Source: Armatimonadota bacterium
Lineage (GTDB): Bacteria > Armatimonadota > HRBIN16
Assembly: GCA_028275265.1 (NCBI GenBank)
Contig: JAPWUZ010000087.1
Span: forward strand, 1 to 9,311
Length of the DNA: 9,311 bases
Direction: 5' to 3'
Below the pieces are notes generated by a model. That model saw only the letters and a program-made list of their open reading frames with translations, searched no databases and was not told the DNA's origin. This document shows, piece by piece, positions 1-6,605 of this stretch (the first letter of the stretch is position 1; each line of letters starts with the position of its first letter). A program made the translations under genes and the position numbers.

Positions 1-2
1 CT

Positions 3-1760
3 TTCGATGAGGCGATGGATTACGGTCAGATTGCTTACAACCTTTCGAAAGGACGGGGCTTCGTCACCAACAACATTGTTCCTCTGGGGTTGTATTACTG
101 GAAGGACGTGCGCAAGGCGTACGACATAGAGCACGGTCCGCTTTATCCGTTGTTTCTGGCTCTACTCCTGTACCGGGGCACACAGGACAGCACCCTCGCG
201 CTCGGTTCGATGATATGGTTTGTGCTCAGCCTGGTGCTGGTGTACTTTGTGGGGAAACGCCTGTTTAGCCCGTCGGTGGGATACTGGGCGGCGGCGATAC
301 TGCTGCTGACAGATGCTGCCTTGTCGACGCTGGCGATTTCGGGACTGCCTGCGGCGATGGCGGGTTTTCTGTTGCTGGCAGCCTGCTACTTACTTTACCG
401 CCCCAGCGAAGTAACTGTTGACCCTGCCACTGGCGACACGGGCGAAGTCTGGCAGGAACGCCGTCCCCGCCGCAGTTTCTGGGCAGGAGTGGTAGCTGGC
501 ATGGCATACCTGACCCAAATCTCGTTGTGGGTGCTGGTCATCCCCGCCAGCATCTACCTAGCTCTCACCAATCCCGAACGCCGCAGCAAGCACGTGGCGC
601 TGTTCCTGCTGGGATTTGCGCTTATCAGCCTGCCCTACTGGATACGCAACCTCCGGCTCTTCGGCAATCCGTTTTTCAACCTGCGTGTGTACGAAATCGG
701 TATGGCAACCAAACCCTACCCCGGCTACTCACTCTACCGGAAATACGAGGAAAACTCCCGTCCTCCAAGCCCGGTCTCCATCTTTCGCGAGTATACCCAG
801 CAGGTTCTGGGCAAGTGGACGCGCAACCTGCGCAACGGCGTCTACTCGCTGATGACTTTCCCGCACCCGGTTGTGATGGCGTTGGCGTTTGCTGGTCTGT
901 TTATCCCAATGCGCCTGCGTGCACTCGCGATGTGGCGAAACATGATATGGTGGACCGCCGTGCTGTTGCTGCTGGGCAGTTCCTTTGGCGTGCCTGGGAG
1001 CAACACACTGGCAATGCATTGTTTCGCAGCGACTTTTGTGCTGCTGGCTGTCGGGAGCCTGCAGGAGCTGCTGGAGGCACTGCTTGGCGAGGACGCACTT
1101 CGCGCCTGGCGCGTGGCTCTGACCGGTGTGGTGCTGGTTGCCATGCTGCCTCTGGCGTTTGCCCTCCTCTTTCGCGAGCCGAAGCCGCCGCGCGATGAGG
1201 TGATGGCATTCGCAGTGCTGTCGCAACGTCTGAACCGCCTGATAAGCGAGAAGAAGCAACGCAATCCGAACGCGAAGATCGAGATGCCTCTGGTGGGCAT
1301 TTCCGATGTACCGTGGCGGGCGGCGTGGTACACCCACCATATCTGGGCGTGGCTACCGGAGACGCCGATGGTAGAGGTGCCGGTGCAGATTGGGCAAGGG
1401 GAGAACCGGTATACGGTGAACCAGCAGTTACCGAACATGCAAGCTATCGGTGAGGTGCTGCGCAAGGTGCAACCGCAGTTTGCCATCCTGACACCAATGG
1501 TCGGCAGTCCCCCAGATGGCGAGCGGCTACAAGGTTGGGCATCGCACTACGAAACCGCTCGGCAGCTGGTCTTTCGGTCATACTTTACGGCGAACGACAG
1601 GGACAGGCTAGCTCTCGTGCAGGTATGGAGGCAGCAACGTCGTGTGCCGTATGAGCCAGTCATTGGAGCCATGTATCCCATTCCCCAGCCGACAGGCGCC
1701 CGAACAGTAATCGGGTTGGAGCCGCCGCGCTGGATACTGTTCATCTATTCGCCCCAGTAG
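3..1760 (+). CDS. GT39/PMT-like polytopic membrane glycosyltransferase, 5' end cut by window
   Basis: The reading frame is open from the first bases of the window and ends at TAG 1758-1760. The first visible residues are FDEAMDYG, and the ATG at 15 is internal. In ArnT/PMT-like (GT39, PMT_2) enzymes an Asp-Glu pair lies in the first periplasmic loop after TM1, so probably only a short N-terminal piece with TM1 is missing. Counting from the ATG at 15, family-like motifs are the EHGPLYP stretch (39-45) and the LPYWIRNLRLFGNPF stretch (206-220). Hydrophobic segments lie at about 45-53, 63-80, 88-127, 155-184, 193-210, 285-298, 310-349 and 366-386. A soluble region of about 195 residues follows to the end. 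These enzymes transfer a sugar from a polyprenyl-phosphate donor to lipid, glycan or protein at the outer face of the cytoplasmic membrane. Donor and acceptor cannot be read here. It converges on groL. Fold class is fairly sure, specific function unknown. Confidence 0.8.
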   Translation, partial: FDEAMDYGQIAYNLSKGRGFVTNNIVPLGLYYWKDVRKAYDIEHGPLYPLFLALLLYRGTQDSTLALGSMIWFVLSLVLVYFVGKRLFSPSVGYWAAAILLLTDAALSTLAISGLPAAMAGFLLLAACYLLYRPSEVTVDPATGDTGEVWQERRPRRSFWAGVVAGMAYLTQISLWVLVIPASIYLALTNPERRSKHVALFLLGFALISLPYWIRNLRLFGNPFFNLRVYEIGMATKPYPGYSLYRKYEENSRPPSPVSIFREYTQQVLGKWTRNLRNGVYSLMTFPHPVVMALAFAGLFIPMRLRALAMWRNMIWWTAVLLLLGSSFGVPGSNTLAMHCFAATFVLLAVGSLQELLEALLGEDALRAWRVALTGVVLVAMLPLAFALLFREPKPPRDEVMAFAVLSQRLNRLISEKKQRNPNAKIEMPLVGISDVPWRAAWYTHHIWAWLPETPMVEVPVQIGQGENRYTVNQQLPNMQAIGEVLRKVQPQFAILTPMVGSPPDGERLQGWASHYETARQLVFRSYFTANDRDRLALVQVWRQQRRVPYEPVIGAMYPIPQPTGARTVIGLEPPRWILFIYSPQ

Positions 1761-1788
1761 AAAAAGGGGACGGGCATCGCCCGTCCCC
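1761..1788 (-). terminator. Rho-independent terminator of groES-groL
   Basis: A perfect 10-bp GC-rich stem pairs GGGGACGGGC (1766-1775) with GCCCGTCCCC (1779-1788) across a 3-nt loop. On the minus strand it is followed at once by five T (complement of A 1761-1765), 23 nt after the groL stop. The plus-strand copy has no T-tract after the stem, so it should be a weaker terminator for the convergent glycosyltransferase gene, whose stop codon abuts the A-tract. Confidence 0.85.
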
Positions 1789-1811
1789 TCATTGCTGAGC
1801 AATCCCCTGCT

Positions 1812-3419
1812 TTAGTACGAGGGTGCTCCAGATGCGGACTTCTCTTCTTCCTTCTTCTCCGCGACCAGCGCCTCGGTGGTGAGCAACATGCCCGCGATGG
1901 AGGCGGCGTTCTGCAGCGCTGAGCGAGTCACCTTCGCCGGGTCGACGATACCCGCCTTGATCATGTCCACAAACTCGCCCTTCGCCGCGTCATAGCCGTG
2001 CCCCTTCGGCAAGGTCTTAATCTTCTCCACGATGACCGAGCCTTCCGCACCGGCGTTCGAGGCGATCAGGCGAGCTGGCTCCTCCAACGCACGCTTCACG
2101 ATATTGATGCCGGCGAGCTCGTCACCTTCTGCCTGCAGCGCCTCCACCGCAGGAATGACGTTCAGCAGGGTAACACCGCCGCCGGGCACGATGCCCTCTT
2201 CCACCGCCGCGCGGGTCGCCGACAGTGCGTCTTCAATGCGGTGCTTCTTCTCCTTCAGCTCGGTCTCGGTGGCGGCACCCACCTTGATGACCGCCACGCC
2301 GCCGGCCAGCTTCGCCAGCCGCTCCTGCAGCTTCTCGCGGTCGTAATCGGAGTCGGTCTCCTCAATCTGCCGCTTAATCTGCGCGATGCGTCCCTGCACC
2401 GCCTGTGGGGAGCCCGCGCCCTCCACGATGGTGGTCTCCTCTTTGGCGACGATGACCTTCTTGGCGCGTCCGAGCATGGAGATATCCACGTTCTCCAGCT
2501 TGATGCCCAGGTCCTCGGTGATGAACTTACCGCCGGTGAGGATGGCGATGTCTTCCATAATCGCCTTGCGCCGCTCACCGAAGCCGGGCGCCTTCACCGC
2601 CGCCACGTTCAACACGCCGCGCAGCTTGTTCACCACCAGCGTTGCCAGCGCCTCGCCTTCCACATCCTCGGCGATAATGAGCAGAGGGCGTCCCATGCGG
2701 GCGGTCTGCTCCAGAATGGGGATGAGGTCCTGCACAGCGCTAATCTTCTTCTCATACAGCAGGATAAACGGCTCCTCCAGCACCGCCTCCATACGCTCGG
2801 GGTCGGTCACGAAGTAGGGCGAGATGTAACCCTTATCGAACTGCATTCCCTCGACCAGCTCGAGCGTAGTTTCGGTGCCCTTGCTCTCCTCCACGGTAAT
2901 CACGCCGTCCTTGCCGACCTTCTCCATAGCATCGGCAATCAGCTCGCCGATCTTCGGGTCGTTGGCGGAGATGGTGGCAACGTTCGCGATTTCATCGCGG
3001 GTCTCCACAGGGGTTGCGATCTTGCGGATTTCCTCCACCGCTGCCTCTACGGCGCGGTCGATGCCCTTCTTCAGAAGCATGGGGTTCGCGCCTGCCGCGA
3101 CGTTGCGCAAACCCTCACGCACGATAGCCTGAGCGAGCACGGTGGCGGTAGTGGTTCCGTCACCTGCCACGTCGTTGGTCTTGCTGGCGACCTCGCGCAC
3201 GAGCTGCGCGCCCATGTTCTCGAAGGGGTCTTCCACCTCTATCTCTTTGGCAATGGTTACCCCATCGTTAATCACCGTGGGGCTGCCGAACTTCTTTTCC
3301 AGCACAACCGTACGTCCACGCGGTCCCAGCGTCACCTTCACGGCGTCCGCCAACTTGTTCACACCGCGCTCCAGCGCCCGACGCGCCTCCTCATCGAACA
3401 ACAGCATCTTTGCCGCCAT
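1812..3419 (-). CDS. groL: 60-kDa chaperonin GroEL
   Basis: This is a 535-residue group I chaperonin, close to the usual 540-550. It forms the double-ring ATP-driven folding chamber in the cytosol together with GroES. The ATP-site aspartates are present: D52 in NDGVT, D87 in GDGTTT and D397 in IEDAL. The chaperonin signature AAVEEGIVPGGG is at 404-415. Equatorial, intermediate and apical regions are collinear with known GroELs, without gaps or frameshifts. The ATG at 3419 has a strong SD, AAGGAGGG, 8 nt upstream, which contains the groES stop codon. The gap from groES is 14 nt, so the two form one transcript, with a terminator at 1761-1788. The C-terminus is unusual: it ends in a Lys/Glu-rich stretch plus SASGAPSY and has no GGM repeats. 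Identity is certain. Confidence 0.99.
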   Translation of the reverse strand: MAAKMLLFDEEARRALERGVNKLADAVKVTLGPRGRTVVLEKKFGSPTVINDGVTIAKEIEVEDPFENMGAQLVREVASKTNDVAGDGTTTATVLAQAIVREGLRNVAAGANPMLLKKGIDRAVEAAVEEIRKIATPVETRDEIANVATISANDPKIGELIADAMEKVGKDGVITVEESKGTETTLELVEGMQFDKGYISPYFVTDPERMEAVLEEPFILLYEKKISAVQDLIPILEQTARMGRPLLIIAEDVEGEALATLVVNKLRGVLNVAAVKAPGFGERRKAIMEDIAILTGGKFITEDLGIKLENVDISMLGRAKKVIVAKEETTIVEGAGSPQAVQGRIAQIKRQIEETDSDYDREKLQERLAKLAGGVAVIKVGAATETELKEKKHRIEDALSATRAAVEEGIVPGGGVTLLNVIPAVEALQAEGDELAGINIVKRALEEPARLIASNAGAEGSVIVEKIKTLPKGHGYDAAKGEFVDMIKAGIVDPAKVTRSALQNAASIAGMLLTTEALVAEKKEEEKSASGAPSY

Positions 3420-3436
3420 TTGTTACTCCCTCCTTA
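3420..3436 (-). promoter_or_regulatory. groL ribosome binding site overlapping the groES stop
   Basis: On the minus strand the groES stop TAA (3436-3434) is embedded in the sequence TAAGGAGGGAGTAACAA just before the groL ATG. The SD core AGGAGGG lies 7-8 nt from the ATG. The shared sequence implies that ribosomes ending groES are placed on the groL start, which suits co-production of the two subunits. Confidence 0.85.
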
Positions 3437-3745
3437 TTTCTCAAGTACTGCCAGCACGTCGTCCTGGCGCAGGATGACGTACTCTTCGCCGTTGATTTTG
3501 ATTTCCGTACCACCGTACTTCGAGTAGAAGATGACATCACCAACTTTGACTTCCATCTCGACCACTTTGCCGTTATCCAGCATCTTGCCCGGTCCTACGG
3601 CAACCACCTCGCCCTTCTGCGGCTTTTCCTTGGCAGTGTCGGGCAAGACGATGCCACCACTGGTCACCTCTTCCGCTTCCATCGGTTTGACCACAATACG
3701 GTCTGCAAGCGGTTTGAGCTGTACCTTCACTGCGGTCTCAGGCAT
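3434..3745 (-). CDS. groS: 10-kDa co-chaperonin GroES
   Basis: This 103-residue co-chaperonin caps the GroEL ring as a heptamer in the cytosol. The start region has LKPLADRIVV (10-19), the family's usual opening after a short extension of about 7 residues. The mobile loop that binds GroEL spans about 23-42 and contains the SGGIVLP core (29-35). The KGEVVAVGPGK stretch (44-54) and VGDVIFYSKYGGTEI (68-82) complete the beta-barrel. The ATG at 3745 has a very strong SD, GAGGAGGTGA, 7 nt upstream. The gene is first in the groES-groL operon, 27 nt downstream of CIRCE. Family length is usually 94-100, so nothing is missing. Identity is certain. Confidence 0.98.
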   Translation of the reverse strand: MPETAVKVQLKPLADRIVVKPMEAEEVTSGGIVLPDTAKEKPQKGEVVAVGPGKMLDNGKVVEMEVKVGDVIFYSKYGGTEIKINGEEYVILRQDDVLAVLEK

Positions 3746-3772
3746 CGCAGAGTCACCTCCTCAAGCAGAATT

Positions 3773-3799
3773 TTAGCACTCGACGATGCCGAGTGCTAA
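3773..3799 (-). promoter_or_regulatory. CIRCE operator (HrcA binding site) of groES-groL
   Basis: A perfect consensus inverted repeat is present: TTAGCACTC, a 9-nt spacer, then GAGTGCTAA. It lies between the -10 box and the groES SD, at or just after the expected transcription start. HrcA is the known repressor that binds this element and releases it on heat shock. hrcA itself is not in the window. Confidence 0.97.
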
Positions 3800-3806
3800 T
3801 CCACGA

Positions 3807-3812
3807 ATTATA
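3807..3812 (-). promoter_or_regulatory. Sigma70-type -10 box of the groES-groL promoter
   Basis: A consensus TATAAT on the minus strand (3812-3807), preceded by TAT, lies 7 nt upstream of CIRCE. Transcription would start near 3800, placing the operator at about +1. There is no good -35 at 17 nt (the hexamer there is CATCCT). A TTGCAT at 3838-3833 is 20 nt away, which is too far for a normal fit. The -35 therefore remains unassigned. Confidence 0.75.
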
Positions 3813-3842
3813 ATACCCTAACTTTGACGAGGATGCAAGGGG

Positions 3843-4802
3843 CTATCTGTGGGCAACAGGCAGTCGGTACAGCCTCGTCTCGTGTGCTCCGTTTGGTTTC
3901 TCCACCTCTGCATAAACCCACAACTCGTCATTTACCCACATCCAGTGCGAGTATCGCCAGACGTGTAACCTGCCAGGCGTCGGGCTGACAAGTAACGGCG
4001 CATCGGGAGTGAGGTCTATGATGTGGTGCAGGTCAAAGGTGAACCCCAGTCCGGTAGCAATGTTGTATACGGGGTCCTGCCACTGCACGCTGGAGCCTTC
4101 GTAAACGAACAGGTAACCCACACCAACGGGCACCACGCACGCGGGGCGCACGTAAAACGAGTGCCATCCCGCGAGGGGCAACAAAGACTCGGAAGGGTGC
4201 CCCACCGGTTGCCAGCGCTCGCCGTCTTCGCTGACAAAGTGGAAGATTCGTTCCGAACGCAATACGCCGATGACATAGCAGTGATACGCTCCTTCAGCGT
4301 ACAGGACGAACGGGTCTTTGTACGCGGTGGGGTAGGGCACGCCTCGCGGCAGAGAGGGCATCGCTTCGATGACCGGACTGGCAGTAGTGGGGTCAAACTG
4401 CTCCGGGCTATCGACGTCGGCAAACTTGAAGATGCACCAGTCTCTGGTGAGTGGCCCGCAGGCATACAGTTTGAACTTGCCCATGTGCGGGTCTATCAGA
4501 AGGGCCGGACGTTCGAAACCGGTAGTGGGTATTTGTTCCCTTTTCAGGCTATGGACTTTAACAAAACGCACCCCGTCGTCGCTGCGCAGGATACGTATCT
4601 CATACCCGCGTTTGCCCAGTTCACCTTCCGCCGTGCGCATACGTATTGCCATCCAGAAGACGCCTTCCCCATCGCGCACAACGGATGGCGCGCCTGCCCA
4701 CCACTCGGGCTCATCACGGTCGGGCTCCGCAACGACGTCCCAGTGCCGGAACAGGTCGGGGATTCCTCCAGCCCATGTGGTAATGTCGGGTAGTTTTGCC
4801 AT
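3843..4802 (-). CDS. Five-bladed beta-propeller glycosidase-like protein (GH43/GH32/GH130-like)
   Basis: The 319-residue protein has no signal peptide or membrane segment, so it is probably cytosolic. It has the repeated blade pattern of furanosidase/mannoside-phosphorylase-type five-bladed propellers: WWAGAPSVVRDGEGVFWM (34-51), a FERPALLIDP stretch (96-105), YKDPFVLY (161-168), WHSFYVRP (213-220), LFVYEGSS (231-238) and a last Trp-rich strand (282-296). By analogy with GH43/GH32, D163 in KDP would be the acidity-tuning Asp and E235 in YEG the general acid. E97 and the acidic residues at 28-33 are other candidates. Substrate and even hydrolase activity are not established. The ATG at 4802 has SD AAAGGGGA overlapping the stop of the FAD oxidoreductase gene 15 nt upstream, so they are co-transcribed. 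The TAG stop is 97 nt before groES. Fold is fairly likely, family assignment tentative. Confidence 0.6.
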   Translation of the reverse strand: MAKLPDITTWAGGIPDLFRHWDVVAEPDRDEPEWWAGAPSVVRDGEGVFWMAIRMRTAEGELGKRGYEIRILRSDDGVRFVKVHSLKREQIPTTGFERPALLIDPHMGKFKLYACGPLTRDWCIFKFADVDSPEQFDPTTASPVIEAMPSLPRGVPYPTAYKDPFVLYAEGAYHCYVIGVLRSERIFHFVSEDGERWQPVGHPSESLLPLAGWHSFYVRPACVVPVGVGYLFVYEGSSVQWQDPVYNIATGLGFTFDLHHIIDLTPDAPLLVSPTPGRLHVWRYSHWMWVNDELWVYAEVEKPNGAHETRLYRLPVAHR

Positions 4803-4820
4803 GTGACATTTTCCCCTTTA
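4803..4820 (-). promoter_or_regulatory. Stop/SD overlap joining the FAD oxidoreductase and propeller genes
   Basis: The TAA stop of the upstream gene (4820-4818) forms the start of TAAAGGGGAA, the SD of the propeller gene. The spacer to ATG 4802 is about 10 nt. Another ATG at 4809-4807 is out of frame and too close to the SD. The arrangement supports one transcript and possible translational coupling. Confidence 0.65.
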
Positions 4821-6605
4821 AACGGATTGCTCGGTTTCGTAAGCCCTTATCTCGAAAACGCGCGCGGATGGGTCGCCGTTCGTAGCGTGAACTACCAGTC
4901 TGAGGGCGGATGCCGTGTGAGCAGGAAAGCGATGGCGGCAGAATCGCTGATAGTTATTCCGCACCGACGCAATCGTGAGCGCATCTCTGCCGTGAACCAG
5001 CTGCAGGTCGTAATCGCGTATGGTCTCGGGTTGCGCACCGCGAATCATTCTCGAATGGTAGGAATCGCTATGCGTCAGCGTGAGGGGGCGATGTAATCCC
5101 GTGTCGAAGACCAGATGCACCTCACGCAGGCGCACCTCACGAGAAAAACGCAATTCAACCCACTGTGGAAACCCCTTTTTCGGGTCTGAAATCCAGCGGT
5201 TGGTGGCAGTGTCCACGCCGCGACGCTTGCCGTTTAAGATGTTCGTCACGCGCCCTTCCGGTATTTCACTGGAAGCAGCTACTTCGGCGGAGCGGGCGAG
5301 GTCATAGGGGTCAGAGTTCGTTACCCCGATGATGTAGGCGTCTGCTTTCAGCAGCATCTGTTGCAGAAGGGAGATATGCTGTTTCAGTTCAGCAGGAGTC
5401 ACTCTCTCTTGAATGCACAGCGCCGCGGCGGTACCTGCCGCCTGTCCCACGACACTGCATGTACCCATCACGCGCGTGCTGCCGAAGGCGACATGGGTGG
5501 CGGAGATGTTACGCCCGGCAAAGAAGAGATTCCGTATATTGCGGGAGTAGAGGCACCTCAGCGGGATGTTGTACAGTGGGACATCTATCTGCTCGGCAGG
5601 CGGTTCCTTGCTCAGGATGCCTTCCGGCGGATGCAGGTCTATCGGCCACCCTCCGTAGGCAACGCCATCCTCAAACACTTCTCCTTGCTGCACATCGCGC
5701 TGGTTCAATACATACTCCCCGATAAACCGCCGGCTTTCACGCTTGCCGGGCAAAAAGCCAATCCATTCCAGCGCCCAGTTTGCGCTTTGTGGATGGCTTC
5801 CGCTGTTCTTAATATGGTCCCACACACCGAGCGCAAAAGCCAGCAGTTGGTCGCGGATGCGGTCGCCATCGGCGATAGTGTCCATCTCGCCGCCATACTC
5901 CACCCACCAGTAACCATACTCCCAGGAGTTATGGCTTCGGTGTGGCAGCTGCTGACACGACGGGAAGCGTACAATCCACCGGGGAGCGACGAAGGGTATC
6001 GGGTGGTCGTGCTTGCGCGTGATGAATAGGATGGTACTGCCAAGCTTTTTCTCATCAGGTCTCGGTGGGGCAAGCGATTCACCATACTCCTGCCTGCCTT
6101 CTCTGCCCGTTCGGAACTGTGCACCCGCCTCCGCTCCGAGTCGTCCATCGCCAGAGCAATCTACAAATACCTTTGCCGAGATAATGTACTCCGTTTCGGT
6201 GAGAGGGCAGGAAGCCAGGACGGACGCGATGCGGTCGGGAGCGAGCATTCTCACGCCGCGGCAATATGTGTTGAGGAGCAGTGTGATATTCGCCTCACTG
6301 CGTACTTTATCGTACAGGAGCAGGTCCCACATACTCGCGCTACGCTGGGGGTTGTGCACCGCATCCTCAAGCCGCAACTCTTCCAGAATACCGGTCTCGC
6401 GGGAGTCGGTGTTATTGCGATTGCCACTGCAGTCTGCACCGCAGATATGCATGCGCACCTCGCTGGAAGAATTACCCCCAAGCACCGGGCGGTCGTGCAC
6501 AAGCACGACCTGCACACCGCAGCGGGCGGCGGCAATCGCCGCGCATACTCCTGCCATGCCGCCGCCGACAACCACTACATCGGTTTGCAGACGCTTCGTT
6601 TTCAT
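4818..6605 (-). CDS. FAD-dependent oxidoreductase with C-terminal discoidin-like domain
   Basis: I start the gene at ATG 6605 (595 residues), since it overlaps the TGA of the previous gene as ATGA. An upstream TTG at 6617 is the alternative and would add four residues. An FAD_oxidored-type (PF12831-like) Rossmann fold opens the protein: VVVGGGMAGV (11-20) is the GxGxxG dinucleotide motif, followed by an acidic/basic turn at HDRP and LGGNSSSEVR (42-51). FVDCSGDGRLG (147-157) is the second conserved loop. NLFFAGRNISATHVAFGS (359-376) and GQAAGTAAALC (387-397) form the C-terminal FAD-binding part. Residues about 440-590 look like a beta-rich F5/8-type-C (discoidin-like) module, with FPQWVELRFSREVRLREVHLVFD (479-501) as its clearest segment (quoted by position: W482, L485, F487, V491). 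No signal peptide is seen. The substrate is unknown; a sugar or glycoside is inferred from the neighbours. Confidence 0.85.
   Translation of the reverse strand: MKTKRLQTDVVVVGGGMAGVCAAIAAARCGVQVVLVHDRPVLGGNSSSEVRMHICGADCSGNRNNTDSRETGILEELRLEDAVHNPQRSASMWDLLLYDKVRSEANITLLLNTYCRGVRMLAPDRIASVLASCPLTETEYIISAKVFVDCSGDGRLGAEAGAQFRTGREGRQEYGESLAPPRPDEKKLGSTILFITRKHDHPIPFVAPRWIVRFPSCQQLPHRSHNSWEYGYWWVEYGGEMDTIADGDRIRDQLLAFALGVWDHIKNSGSHPQSANWALEWIGFLPGKRESRRFIGEYVLNQRDVQQGEVFEDGVAYGGWPIDLHPPEGILSKEPPAEQIDVPLYNIPLRCLYSRNIRNLFFAGRNISATHVAFGSTRVMGTCSVVGQAAGTAAALCIQERVTPAELKQHISLLQQMLLKADAYIIGVTNSDPYDLARSAEVAASSEIPEGRVTNILNGKRRGVDTATNRWISDPKKGFPQWVELRFSREVRLREVHLVFDTGLHRPLTLTHSDSYHSRMIRGAQPETIRDYDLQLVHGRDALTIASVRNNYQRFCRHRFPAHTASALRLVVHATNGDPSARVFEIRAYETEQSV
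6602..6605 (-). other. ATGA stop-start overlap
   Basis: On the minus strand A6605-T-G-A6602 is both the ATG of the FAD oxidoreductase gene and the TGA of the Gfo/Idh/MocA gene. An AGGA lies only 3 nt before the ATG, which is tight for a free SD, so reinitiation by ribosomes finishing the first gene is the likely route. Confidence 0.75.

Noticed and set aside
729..1486. Two minus-strand open frames of about 200 codons inside the glycosyltransferase gene
   Set aside because: Low-complexity, Arg/Ser/Gln-rich shadow translations with no SD or motif, fully inside a membrane protein gene.
1791..1803. Inverted repeat ATTGCT-G-AGCAAT near the groL stop
   Set aside because: It is short and AT-rich. 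A foldable form has only a 4-bp stem, so it adds little beside the strong terminator next to it.
1998..3527. 509-codon open frame on the plus strand opposite groL and groES
   Set aside because: Long antisense frames over highly biased, GC-rich chaperonin genes are a known codon-usage artefact. The translation is His/Leu/Arg-rich without domain features, and it crosses two certain genes.
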